In this document: positions 9,388 to 19,324 of the stretch, one piece after another
Layout of the letters: each line of letters opens with the position of its first letter
Position numbering within the stretch: the first letter of the stretch is position 1
NCBI GenBank assembly: GCA_024195585.1
Contig: SWBL01000482.1
Location: 1 to 28,716 of the forward strand
Length of the DNA: 28,716 bases
Source of the DNA: Aureobasidium sp. EXF-3400
Lineage: Eukaryota > Ascomycota > Dothideomycetes > Dothideales > Saccotheciaceae
Direction: 5' to 3'
Position numbers and translations under genes: made by a program
The notes under the pieces: generated by a model
Seen by the model: the letters and a program-made list of their open reading frames with translations, nothing else
Told to the model about the DNA's origin: nothing
Databases searched by the model: none

Positions 9388-10161
9388 TCATTCCAGAGTC
9401 TCGCAGGCGGCGCGCACAGCATCGCTTGTGTGTCGAAACATGAAGCGGGTCAAGCGAAGATCTGAGATGTTCGCTGTGGGTTGTGCAGATTCAGCTTTGA
9501 TCACAGCCTTGACAGCATCCACGATGTGTACCAAGAGCGTTTCGCGGATCCGTGCCTGCGCTTTTGCTGCGTTTCTGAGTCGTATCGCATTGTTCGCAAG
9601 AGCCGTGCTGCAGCAAATATTGGCAAGAGACCGACATATGCCTTCTAGTATTTTGGTGTCCTGTTGCCGAGCTTCCAACGCTTCAGTCAGAAGTAGGTGC
9701 GACAAAGCAACATAACTGCTTGGAATGAGGATCGTTTGCAGTGGAATGATGCTGGCATTGATCCTCAAAGCTCTTTGTAAGCCAGGCTTCAGGCAAGGAT
9801 AGCGCTGTGCGAACTCTATCTTTGGATACGAACGTTTACCGGAACGTGGAGGGCGACAGTCGTTCCAGAACCGCTTCTCAAGATGGTAGATTCTTCGGCT
9901 GACGAGCGAAAGCGTACGTGCCCGGAAGAAAGGAGAAACGCAATCCATGATCCGAAGCAGTATCTCGGTCGGTAGGTCGTTCAGGTTGAAAGGCTGAGAC
10001 TGTGGCGTCCACATCTTTGTCAAGTTCCGTGGCACATACACCGGCTCTTCCGAGGTATATGCGAGAAATACAGCGCTGTGACAAGGCTCGTCCACTGTAA
10101 GATTGTGGCTCGAAGTTGACAAATAGAGTACAGAGTTCCGATCTCCCGTAGAGCGTAACAT
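9388..10161 (-). CDS. F-box protein
   Basis: A 257-residue single-exon frame starts at ATG 10161. The F-box lies at about residues 58-95: FNLNDLPTEILLRIMDCV, then FRARTLSLVSRRIYHL, the normal LP.E....I...L....L.....VSR pattern. F-box proteins link substrates to SKP1-cullin ubiquitin ligases. The rest is a helical, alanine-rich region (ALANNAIRLRNAAKAQARIR) with no clear repeat type. The first 49 residues look unlike a domain, so the true start may be the in-frame ATG at 10014 (MWTPQSQPFNL), which puts the F-box at the N-terminus as usual. No breaks seen. Substrate unknown. Confidence 0.72.
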   Translation of the reverse strand: MLRSTGDRNSVLYLSTSSHNLTVDEPCHSAVFLAYTSEEPVYVPRNLTKMWTPQSQPFNLNDLPTEILLRIMDCVSPFFRARTLSLVSRRIYHLEKRFWNDCRPPRSGKRSYPKIEFAQRYPCLKPGLQRALRINASIIPLQTILIPSSYVALSHLLLTEALEARQQDTKILEGICRSLANICCSTALANNAIRLRNAAKAQARIRETLLVHIVDAVKAVIKAESAQPTANISDLRLTRFMFRHTSDAVRAACETLE

Positions 10162-10624
10162 CGTAGAGGACTTGAGGTTTCTCTGTTTGCCACCGAATTC
10201 ACAGTCGTCGGTGAGGTGAGCGGTCTATCTTCTTCTAAGTCCAGACCACGAACTGGACTCTTGTTTGGTGCTTGGATTTGGACGATCCTCATGAAGACAC
10301 TAGACGTCCACAGTCGTGTGCTCTCATTGATCTTGCGCCCCGCGCTCAGGACAGAGTCACCGTACTGAGATAAATTGCATTACGGGATGCCTTGTAAAAT
10401 TTCCCAAGTATACCGACGTCCAAGCAAACAGTCTGGGAAGACACTCTTCCGACCATAGATTACCAAATCCCGACTTGAGACTATCACAGTGCCCGAGGCA
10501 ACCATAGTAGTCACAAGCGATCTGTTTGCTACTGACGTCAACAGACGCAGCTCCGAGGCAGTCTTCTCCGTGAGATCCTGATGATGTCTAGTCACTTTGA
10601 CTGTGAATCATTGCTTATTCCGAA
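10162..10624. other. 5' flank of the F-box gene up to the MITE
   Basis: About 460 bases. The minus-strand ORFs at 10020-10292 and 10380-10595 show no recognisable domain. Nothing further supported. Confidence 0.35.
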
Positions 10625-11001
10625 CAGTGATGGGACTCAGTGGACTGGACTTGGACAGGCCTCTGCTCAAGTCCATTTGTCCAAGTCAAACTGGTTTAAT
10701 CTAGTAGGATTCAGTGGTTAAATGCCAAGCGTAGCTTAAGCAGGTATAGCAAGCAGATATCGTGGCTTACCTTGACATTATCACGTCATAAAGTTGTGAA
10801 GCCATGATCTTTATGCGTGCCTTATGCCAAGATTATGCTCGCTGCATATACAACCCTGGCACAAGAAATCCAGTTGTGGATCCCATGGATTGATCCAGTT
10901 GGACTGGAATTCCAATTGGCAAAGGCTCTGTCCAAGTCCAGTGGATCCTACTGGATTAATTGAGTTGAGATCCAAGTCCAGTTCACCGAGTCCCATCACT
11001 G
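10625..11001. mobile_element. hAT-like MITE, about 377 bp, with 31-bp terminal inverted repeats
   Basis: The left end begins CAGTGATGGGACTCAGTGG and the right end, read in reverse complement, begins CAGTGATGGGACTCGGTGA; over 31 bases the two ends differ at two positions. Inside each end lie further copies of the words TCCAAGTCCA and CCAGTTGGACTGG and related forms in both orientations, the subterminal repeats expected of hAT elements. The CAGTG terminus is also hAT-like. No transposase is encoded, so it would depend on a partner in trans. Flanking octamers (ATTCCGAA and TCGTTGAA) share only the last three bases, so an 8-bp target duplication is not evident and may have decayed. Confidence 0.75.
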
Positions 11002-11694
11002 TCGTTGAATGTCTCCAAACGCATTCTTCCAATCGTCTCAGGCATCTCCACGGACTATCAGTGTCTCGTCGGTACCGATTGCTCAGCAAACTATTGTTGA
11101 CCAGACAGCTATAGCTGGTCAAGGGCTCCAAGTCTAAACCCAGCTTGCTGAGCGTATTCGTATATAGATTACATTACATACTCGTGGACGATATGGATCT
11201 CGACTCTCATGGGCTGTAAACTTCAACGTCCCCTTGCCGTGGTACTCAAAGTCACGGTGTGGGACCTTCGATGAACCGTGGTCATCAGATGCTTACAGAA
11301 CAAAAGAAGCCTACATCCAATGTCTAAAAGACACGCTTTAGTCGTTTCAGTGATGTTCTACGCACCACTCTGACTGCTTGGAAACCTCCTATCGACCATA
11401 TTCGGTATACTACTAGACTCGGGTGCACTCCTTCGCAGAAACATCAAATCTCCAACCGACATCGAAAAGGGTGTTTTTTCGAGCCTATAGGTAAGCGGTC
11501 GATCTTATCTTCTGATGCCCTCTAGCGTTCTACGCGATGATTTTCATACTAATCTCAGCAGTGGTTCGAACCTCACGAGACGATCCTTCGACCACTCAAC
11601 GCTCCTGGAAGATTGTTGATTGTCCAGGACGTACATACAATCCAACCTCTCCGCTTCTCTTCTTGCATGCCATACGTTGTGATCGCTCGAGAAC
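11002..11694. other. Gene-poor interval
   Basis: About 690 bases. A 267-base ATG frame at 11537-11803 lies just upstream of and partly overlapping the next ORF in a different frame. Its end (LSLNCLWDQAVVGIVKKFWW) is protein-like, so it could be an upstream exon or a frameshifted part of that gene; no clean splice pair was found. Confidence 0.3.
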
Positions 11695-12228
11695 ATGGTT
11701 AGAAGCAGAAAATACGCGCTTGTCTCTCAATTGCCTATGGGATCAGGCCGTTGTAGGCATCGTCAAAAAGTTCTGGTGGTACGTCGAAGTACAGATTGGC
11801 TAAGGAAAGTATCACAGAAGAGAAAGCGTGTCAGAATCCGGATCAAGAACGCAGCTTTCGATGATGGAAGCAGACCCTCAAAGACCTCGAATCTGTCTTC
11901 GAAACGGTTGAGGAAGATCTTGTGCACGATGGAAAGAAGACGGTTTGCAGGGAAGCTCATCATACATCTCCCAAGAAACAGAACAACAAGAAAGATCCCG
12001 TACAGTGCCTGGATAGACATGCTGGACGACCTTAGACCTTGGGCACCCACTCTGACCCTGCGCATACTGACCTCGGCCCACTTGGCAACATTTCCACTTG
12101 TTGTTAGATACACAGATGTCATCAAGCTTCGCGCGGATAGTAGTGAGGTCGATCTGGCCAGTGTTATATGGCATCTGAGGAAGTTCCCCACCACGGCAGG
12201 GTTCAAGTGCACTATAGTTTTTGGCTAG
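11695..12228 (+). CDS. Hypothetical protein, unclassified, possibly a damaged gene
   Basis: A 177-codon ATG frame. The first third is very basic (RKVSQKRKRVRIRIKN); the C-terminal part looks like a folded domain (SAWIDMLDDLRPWAPTLTL, VDLASVIWHLRKFP, GFKCTIVFG), reminiscent of conserved F-box-associated hypothetical proteins of Dothideomycetes, though I cannot name the family. The upstream overlapping frame may carry the true N-terminus. An antisense ORF (11763-12212) is present but less protein-like. Confidence 0.38.
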   Translation: MVRSRKYALVSQLPMGSGRCRHRQKVLVVRRSTDWLRKVSQKRKRVRIRIKNAAFDDGSRPSKTSNLSSKRLRKILCTMERRRFAGKLIIHLPRNRTTRKIPYSAWIDMLDDLRPWAPTLTLRILTSAHLATFPLVVRYTDVIKLRADSSEVDLASVIWHLRKFPTTAGFKCTIVFG

Positions 12229-12727
12229 GCTGGGTCTCTGGAGCAAATCGCTCCTGAGGGGTTTCTCTTTGTATGGACATACATCGCAACCAGAGATTTT
12301 GCTGTTATAATCCCGAGCACTCCATGTCTTGATCGTATCTCTCTGTCATGATGTCGTCAACGCCAAACCACTCGTTGCAACTCGCAAGCTTCTCCAATCT
12401 CGAGAATGGTGGAAAGTACCCGAAAGGACGCAAGGTATGTGTCTTGCCAGTATGTTACGTGTGCTGGCTCTGATGAGCCTCCTGGCTATCCTTGGAAGCA
12501 GGGCCACCCTACCATTGCGCGATAATGCTGGTGTATAGTCCTAGCTTCCGATAACCTGCGATCAGATCACGCACTTGCATGATTTGCCGCGAGCATATAT
12601 CCATGATTGTCATCTCACCACAGACATGAACCCCTTGACACGATCGAGGAGAGATAGACACCCTGGTTAAGGCGTAGTTTGGGACGTCTGCACTCGAGAG
12701 GAGAATATAATCTGCAAGCATGCTTTG
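12229..12727. other. Interval with no supported gene
   Basis: About 500 bases between the convergent hypothetical ORF and the cyclin-like gene. A 69-codon frame at 12329-12538 ends in a hydrophobic segment (MLRVLALMSLLAILG), but nothing else supports it. Confidence 0.3.
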
Positions 12728-13619
12728 CTATGGGGCATCAAAACTGAGTAAACATTGGTGGAGGGCAAGCGCTACGAATGAGTTCTCAGTACGACTGTAC
12801 TCAACGAAGAGCCTTCTTGGAGGTTGCTCGAGTCCTCTGAACAAGCGAAACAGCACTTGCCAAACCACCTCGTAGTGGACCTCACTCGTGAGTATCGGCC
12901 TTGGCGGAAGTCTGAGAGCAAGTCTAGCTGCAGCTACAACAGCCCTTGCGACAATGTCAGATGGGACTGGTATGAGCCCTGGATCAAACAAAGTCAGTTT
13001 GCAAAGGTACAGGACCATATCCTCAGTCTGCTTCGTGCGCTCTTGTTCAAGCAGTTCCATCCAAACAAACTCAGTCAGCAAAGGACGACCGACCAAATAC
13101 TCAAGTGTTTCTAGGATGTCCTTCTCTAGGAGCAAGATATCCTGGTTCATGGCTCCGTGCAGCAGCCAACCTTTTTGACGAAGCGTCGGTATTCTATCCC
13201 TCCGCTCGATATATTTGCTAGAGATCAGCAGACAGACACCATAGCAAAGTCCGAGGCTCTTTCTAGGGATGAATTTCTTGCTGCTGTATCTGTCTATAAT
13301 CCTGACCGCTAAGAAGGTGGTGTCGTGGCATAGCCGCAGGATGCGCTGATTCTCGAAAAGCAATTCCAAAAGCTCAAATCTTCCTTTCCGTCCGATCTTC
13401 GCGTCTGAAAACAGATCCGGGGCTTGTGGTATGGTCCTGCGCTGAACAAGGCATCAGTTGGAATACTTGCAGACCAGTGACGAAGTGTCTCAACATATAT
13501 ACCTCCAGCAAGAGCATCTGCTCCAGCGCGTCCTCTTCCAGATTGACGTCAGGCTGAGTGCCCACCCATTTGGTCCCTTCTGGCGCGACCTGTGCCCGTC
13601 CACGACGAGCCTGGTCCAT
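12728..13619 (-). CDS. Cyclin-like protein (cyclin N and C domains), two exons
   Basis: Exon 1 is 13619-13503 and exon 2 is 13441-12728, with a 61-base intron (13502-13442; donor GTATAT, branch-like CAACTGATG 20 bases before acceptor TTCAG), giving 276 residues in phase 0. The cyclin box spans about 58-150: GRFELLELLFENQRI, FLAVRIIDRYSSKKFIPR, GVCLLISSKYIERRDRIP, then MNQDILLLEKDILETLEY. A cyclin C-like helical domain follows (GRPLLTEFVWMELL, SDIVARAVVAAARLAL). Cyclins activate cyclin-dependent kinases; the order is that of A/B-type cyclins. It is short and divergent: the conserved MR.IL.DW entry is not evident and no destruction box is seen in the 39-residue first exon. A further upstream exon cannot be excluded. 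Confidence 0.75.
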
Positions 13620-14917
13620 CGTGGCCAGAAAACGCGCAAGTCAAACTCGATATGAAATTTAGACAGTATCGTGTAGTTTCGATGGGCATGGTTGAAGGGA
13701 AAGATCATATACATGGTCAAACCATGTTCCTCGAGCCCAGAAGTTAGCTGCTAGGTTGCAAGATGTATCATGGTGCACTCCGGCACGGCGAGAGATGGCC
13801 ACTACGCAAAGTTGCTGCCGGGCACTTCTACTGTAACAAGAAAGTTACGCTTTCTGGTCTTTGGGGCATAGACGGCCATCTGGGAAAGTCGCCATTGTAA
13901 AGCTCATAGATTACCGCGTAATTCTGGCAGCCAGGGAAGACAGGTTTGAGCATTCAGACGCCTGCACAGTGCACGGACGGAATTTTCGCAGACCGCGCCT
14001 CGTGTGCGGCTCTCGACGGGCCCTGCACAGACCAACGGACCATACTAGCCGAGCCTTCGAAGCTAGCAGGGAAACCAGTGTTTCTGCGGGATGACACTGA
14101 ACTTTCCGGCGACGTGCCGCGATGCGTATATTGTTTCTGTATCTAGCGCATTCGGATGAGGACGAAGAGCCTAACGCGCGGGACGCTGCCAAGGCCAGAG
14201 TTTTGCGAAAGCTCTGGCCACTCGCTGTATGACCGGAAACCAGGATTCTTAGTCGTCACGCCTGCACGATTGTGTGGTCGCCGCGTCCGAGCATCCCTCA
14301 TCTTGAAATTTGTACTTGCATCAGGATCTGCACTTATGGCTTACTGCATATGTGCGCGGCGAATTCGTAGGCAAGAACTGAACTCAACACCTGTGGTGCC
14401 ACGAATCATTCCATTCAAATGCACATGCAACGTTTGCCGCCGCATCGTAAATATATTGTCCTGCAGGCATCTTGACTCACCATTTTAGCTCAGCAATGAT
14501 TTCCGTTCGAGTCAGAACAAGAGATACGCTCGCGGTTCGCGTTGTGGCACACCACAGTCACAGGCTGAAATCTGCAGATGTGACGCACCAACCAACGATG
14601 GACACGCTTTCGTATACCTAAGAAGAGTATCAAATCGACCCAGTCCACATTCCCAAAGTAAAACGATAATTGTTGGCCAGCCTCGAGATCCAGCCAGACG
14701 GCGTTTACTAACAATGATTCCAGTGCTTGCATACACGTTTACTGCCGTGAATCTTCCACGAGGAGCCACTTGACTTGCATCCCAAAGCGAACACAAGTGG
14801 CACAAACATGCCAAGCAGACCTACTCGTGTGCGGACGCTTCAACCTTGGTTCTCACGAAGAATCCATCCCGAATCTCATTCACCGATCTGATTTTCCAGA
14901 CGGTCATTGTATTCAGG
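13620..14917. other. Interval with a long, once-interrupted frame but no recognised gene
   Basis: About 1.3 kb. On the plus strand one frame is open from 13922 to 14488 except for a TAG at 14144-14146; it ends in a Cys-rich segment (FKCTCNVCRRIVNILSCRH). An overlapping minus-strand frame (13911-14192) is about as good, so the strand is uncertain. ORFs at 14490-14814 (minus) have no recognisable motif. It may contain a decayed gene; none is claimed. Confidence 0.3.
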
Positions 14918-17216
14918 ATGGCTTATTTCCCGCTTTCACGAAAGACACCCACTCAGCAGTGGTATACAGATTACATGGACAATGCAGCGCTTCTATCGTC
15001 TAATTCCATCTGGTGCAAGGTCAGCAGGCTTACATTCGAAAACAACATCGATGAACTTGCCACTTACAAAACCTATGTCCCGGGTGCACGAGATTATACT
15101 CGTGTTGCCGAGCACGACTCAGGAGACAGTCGTACTCTACCCCTAGAGCTAGAACGCAGGCTCGCGGACCACTTTGCATTCATCTCTTCCAGCGACTTTG
15201 GCGTAAGGCATGTTACTGTTGCTACTATAGGGCAGTGCATGGGTTATCAAGGTCTCGTCCTATGCCTTGCAGCGAACGAAGGCATTGATACGGAGATCTA
15301 CCAAGAGATCTCGAAGATTCTCAGAAAGCTCGAGCTCTGCAGTACCAAACGTAGTGGTGCATTTCCAGCAGACTATACGGTAGCTGACTAGTCATACAGA
15401 TCTACGACGAAATGATTGTGAAGAGGATATTTTTGATATCATCGTCAGGCTCAACATCAACAAGATATTCGGCCGCCTCTCGAGCATACACTTTGAGCAG
15501 CCTGGTCACAGCAAAGGACTAAAGCGGGAATGCTTAGATGTAGAACTGCATCGATTCATGACTAGGGTGTTGGAAAGTCGACGTCGCAAGTTTCTTGAAG
15601 TCAACTCTGTCTTCCAAGACTTGTTCAGTTTTCAATCCTGCTTCCTCGAAATTGAAAGATCTCCCAGGAACGATGCTATCCGTGAAGTAAAATTGGCCAT
15701 CAAAGCGGCGCATCAGATGAAAAAAGGACACAGCAGCTTCTTTCATCATCTCGAGTCGTTTGAGATCACCGCTTCCGAGCTTGACGTCCGTGTGATACGA
15801 GAGCTGGACAAACTGTCAAATTATTGGAGAATCAGTCGTGACCTGGCTCGGATATGTACTGGCAACCGCCGGTACAGATCATGTCGACCACTTTTCAATC
15901 ACTTGACCCTGGATGTAGTACCCCACCACAGCTCTGTCTCATCAGCAAACATTGACGTTCGCTCAAAGCGGTTCGTTCACGCCGAAATACAAATGGCCAT
16001 ATATCATGAAACGAAAAGATCTCGAGGCTTACCTCGGGTGATCGGGTCGTCGAAAGCAGCTTGCTATCTTTGTGATGCCTTCCTCAGAGCGCACGGCATC
16101 TTCCAAGTCTCGAAAGCTCATCGTCAAGTTTATAAACAGTGGACCGTCCCGATATCTCGACAGCTTGACACTTGGACCACGGACCGATTATCCGTTGCGC
16201 TGGGTCGCGTAAATGAAGAGGTCTGTCAGGAGTTGAGTTTGGCGCGAAAATGTCGACAAGGCAAACTCTACCCTTTCCAGAGCTCGATCAACCTGCATAA
16301 TACAGTCATCTCCACACGGTCTAACTCTACGATCCGTCCACCAACGCAGAGTCGAGATAAACTTCAGTCGGATGTTTGCCAAGCCAAGTTGTCCACATCG
16401 GCGGCAACGAGTGACGACACAGAGAGGTTCTCATCTCAGCTCTCCATCCACAGTTCACAAAGGAGCAACACTGAGAAACACGCAATAATCACAGTGGTTG
16501 ATCGCTTGAATTCCAAAAGAAGATCAGGATCTAGACGTAAGGTTTCTATCTTGGGAAACGATCTTGACAATGTGGCATCAAGCATAAGTCCAGGCTCTTC
16601 ACGAAACGGTGGTGAAGATACGCCAAAACTGGAGATGATCGGATCATCAATGTCGTTCGTGGGGTCAAACAGCAACGCGGCAACAGGATTGACTGCAGAT
16701 ACTTGCATCATCCACAAGTTGTACAGCTCGAGAGGGGAGGTTCATTCCCTGCAAGGAAGTTTCAGGAGCAATCTCTCTGATCAGAGCAACACAGTTTCGT
16801 CTGACGAGACAATACTCAAAGAGGGGTCTCTTGAGAGCGGTATTGATGACGGCCGCTACGACCTGGCTTCTCGTTGCGCTGGATCAAGCCGGGGACACGT
16901 ATCATCTGAAGTCAGTTCCAGCTCGGCAAAGGAATTGCAAGTTGGTTCCTTCCACCTCCATGTGTATCTCGAAAAAAGCTCTGGGAATAGCAAGCCATAT
17001 ACGCATGCCAACATAGAGGCCAACTATATCCCCTCTAAGAGCATCCATAGAGAGCAATATTCCGCAGCGATCATGCTTGCCCCTGGGGAAGAGAGAGTCT
17101 TGTTGTGTAGGGATTATGCCAGGGACCAGGGACCTCAGATCACTATTGGAGACGATCATAGAGGTGTTGTAAACATTCTCTGCACCTGGCATCGTGCCAC
17201 CCTGGAGAGGACATAA
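14918..17216 (+). CDS. OTT_1508-like nucleotide/nucleic-acid deaminase, two exons
   Basis: Exon 1 is 14918-15341 and exon 2 is 15400-17216, with a 58-base intron (15342-15399; acceptor CATACAG with CTGAC nearby); a donor at 15351 also keeps phase. The product is about 746 residues. The zinc-binding deaminase core is in the middle: FVHAEIQMAIYHE (His335, Glu337) and SSKAACYLCDAFL (Cys363, Cys366), followed by HRQVYKQWTVP. This is the order of fungal proteins with the OTT_1508-like deaminase fold, predicted to deaminate a nucleotide or nucleic-acid base; the substrate is unknown. The N-terminal 300 residues are helical. The C-terminal 350 are Ser/Thr-rich and probably disordered, ending in a conserved-looking segment (HLHVYLEKSSGNSKPYT to NILCTWHR). 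The frame is open back to 14846 with no earlier ATG. No breaks seen. Confidence 0.8.
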
Positions 17217-17481
17217 GACAAGACGATCAACCACACGATCATGTACGATTCAAAGTACATATTCATAGGTGTTTCATCTGATTTGCCTGATTTCCATCTT
17301 CCCAGGCTATTTTGTTTACAAAGGGTATGAGCCGCGCCATTCGCCCTGGTATCTCAACGTTCTCAACAGCGTTGTCAATTTGATTTGATTTGAATTCGGT
17401 CATTATTGTATCACGAGCTGGAGCAGTGCCTCCTGGTGATTCTCTCGAATCTCCAGCGAAGCGCCACGGTGCGGGGTCGAG
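17217..17481. other. 3' flank of the deaminase gene
   Basis: About 265 bases without supported coding sequence. The short run TTTGATTTGATTTGAATT near 17380 is a simple local repeat and A/T-rich. Confidence 0.3.
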
Positions 17482-18391
17482 ATGCTAGCTCCAAGAGGCC
17501 GAGGAGGAGCGAGAGGTGGAGGTATGGCAAGAGAAGGGAGACACGAGGAGGTGTCGCAGGGCAGCGCTGAAGGGCAGGAGGGTGAAGACCAGTTTATGGG
17601 AAATAGGGAGCATGCAGAAAAGAGAAAAAGAGCAGGTAGACAAGGTGGAGTAGAGGGAAGCCCTCCGAGACGCGGCAGCCGAATCACCATCGACTCCGAC
17701 TCTGCATCGGCAGAGGCAACACCTAGGAAGAAACTGTCGCCGACAGCAACTAGAAGAGTCACAAGATGTGCAGAGAAAGTGGGAGCCCAAGAGGTCGACC
17801 CCATCCAGCTATCTTCATCCCGTAACAGCCCTGCTCCAAGCACAGGGAGGGCAGATAGCGTACAAGATACACCTACCATCAGCAACATCATGAGACATCT
17901 CATAAGGATGGAAGAGAAGGAACAGGAGGAGAGGACAAGAATCCAAGAAGACAGGAAGATAATGGAAGAAGAACGAGCAAAAGCCATAGAAAAATAGATT
18001 GAATACAAAAATGAGATCAAGCAGTTGCAAAGCACAGTTACAGCTCTAGCCCTGGACCTCAAAAGCATGCAAGAGTCGGTGCTCAATTGGGGATCACTAC
18101 AATCTTCATTACTAATGACTGAGACACGACATAGAGAAAAGCCTTTATGGAGGAGGTGGAAACCCTACACTAAGGAAGAGGTTGTACAGTCAATCGTCTA
18201 TGAGCACAAAGGAGTTACAGGAGTTCGGTATGTTGTTTGAGGAAGACATGCTTAGCAGATCAAAGCGCTTGGCAGATCATTTGGAGTCTGCAAAAGAAAG
18301 TTTCGGCATGGTTGGCAGGATGTTAACTCATATGATATCGGCTCTACGATTACGACTGAGCCGGGGAAGTCCGAACAGATGGAATACTTAA
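17482..18391 (+). pseudogene. RGG-box and coiled-coil protein, broken; possible non-LTR retrotransposon ORF1
   Basis: One frame runs from ATG 17482 to TGA 18240 with a single internal TAG at 17995-17997, inside AIEK-stop-IEYKNEIKQLQ, where a Gln (CAG) would fit. The N-terminus has an RGG-like basic start (APRGRGGARGGG); the middle is Ser/Pro-rich and basic; from about residue 130 comes a coiled coil (MEEKEQEERTRIQEDRKI). After 18200 an overlapping frame continues the helical character (KELQEFGMLFEEDMLSRSKR) to TAA 18391, so a frameshift is likely. The layout resembles gag-like ORF1 of fungal Tad-type LINEs, but no CCHC knuckle or RT follows directly, so the retroelement assignment is inference. 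The plus strand is markedly purine-rich here. Confidence 0.42.
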
Positions 18392-18856
18392 GTATACAAC
18401 TTGATTCTAGGCTCTGCTAAGACTTACTGGTTGTGGGCAAGGCACTGCCTTTCTCTGATGTCGCAAGTTCTCGGATGAGCATTGGCATCATCATCCTAGC
18501 ATGTGGTATTTCGCTTTGACACACAAGCAACAGCGAGCAAACGCCTCGTTCACATCGGTGAGCTCGGCTGCTCCGGTTGTGTGTTAGACCCCCGAAAACA
18601 TCAAATCATAGTAACCGCAGAACATCTACTCTGGAAATGTTATCTGTGATAAGTTCTCAACTTGGGTAGTAAGAGCCCTCTATCGATCACACACTCGCAG
18701 ACTAAACACACTACCAACCAAGAGCTGATCCTCCAGTCCATATTTCGGTCGTTGTCTTCCTGACCGATGGATGCACCGATACTCCTCCGTGGCGACTTCT
18801 TACTAGCTGCAGCCTGCATCTTATATGCCTGCAGCGATCTGATCGAAGAGTCAAGA
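18392..18856. other. Interval with possible tail of the minus-strand pseudogene
   Basis: On the minus strand a frame from about 18900 to 18640 reads PVDDLDSSIRSLQAYKMQAA and GASIGQEDNDRNMDW and may be the frameshifted continuation of the pseudogene at 18857-19324. On the plus strand nothing is recognised. Confidence 0.3.
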
Positions 18857-19324
18857 TCATCGACGGGTCCGTGGATTGTCGACCACGGGTTCAGAAGATG
18901 ACATGTGCTTGTCCAAAGCTCGATGATTCCCATAGACGGAAAGCTGAAGATCAAAAGCTGGTGGCCCTCCAGACAAACTGACAACAGGTGAAAATGCCTG
19001 CTGCAGCTCTTGGAAGTCTGACTGTTGATTTGTTCCAATCACCAGTGCTGTGACTGATCGATCTGGCACGTCGGCGTGCGGGGTTCGGCCTGCAATCGCG
19101 TCGTTGATTGTCTAAAGAACTTCGATCGAAGATGCGTCCGAAAGTGTCGCAGCCTCGTCTTCTTAGGTCCCGAGATTCTCTTCAGCTGATTGACCCTCAT
19201 ATGTAGAAGCACGGTGATCGGTCATGATACGCCGTTTACCGGGCTCTTGCTCTCCAGCAGTGGCCACAGCTACCGTAGTGTCAGGTTTGCCTGAGAGAAG
19301 ACTCTTCTCTAACGACTCGTCCAT
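18857..19324 (-). pseudogene. Decayed gene of unknown family with C-to-T type stops
   Basis: From ATG 19324 one minus-strand frame reads as a plausible acidic, Ala/Ser-rich protein (MDESLEKSLLSGKPDTTVAV, DEAATLSDASSIEVL, TINDAIAGRTPHADVPDRSV, TALVIGTNQQSDFQELQQAF) to TGA 18857, interrupted by TAA at 19165-19163 and TAG at 19114-19112. Both stops sit where CAA and CAG (Gln) would continue the protein. The terminal TGA may be a former CGA, because another frame carries on with protein-like sequence downstream. A TATAG acceptor-like site lies just upstream of the frame, so an earlier exon may be missing. Family unknown. Confidence 0.4.

Noticed and set aside
11573..11582. GGTTCGAACC, a perfect tRNA B-box word
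   Set aside because: No A-box or cloverleaf can be built on either strand around it; the word is a palindrome and occurs by chance.
11763..12212. 149-codon minus-strand ORF opposite the hypothetical gene
   Set aside because: Starts at a site inside the plus-strand ATG ORF and is less protein-like than its sense strand.
16902..17234. 110-codon minus-strand ORF
   Set aside because: Antisense to the C-terminal region of the deaminase gene, without domain or independent promoter context.
17403..18086. 227-codon hydrophobic ORF on the minus strand
   Set aside because: It is the antisense of the purine-rich RGG/coiled-coil frame; complementing polar codons gives Leu/Ser/Phe runs. The sense strand has the recognisable architecture.
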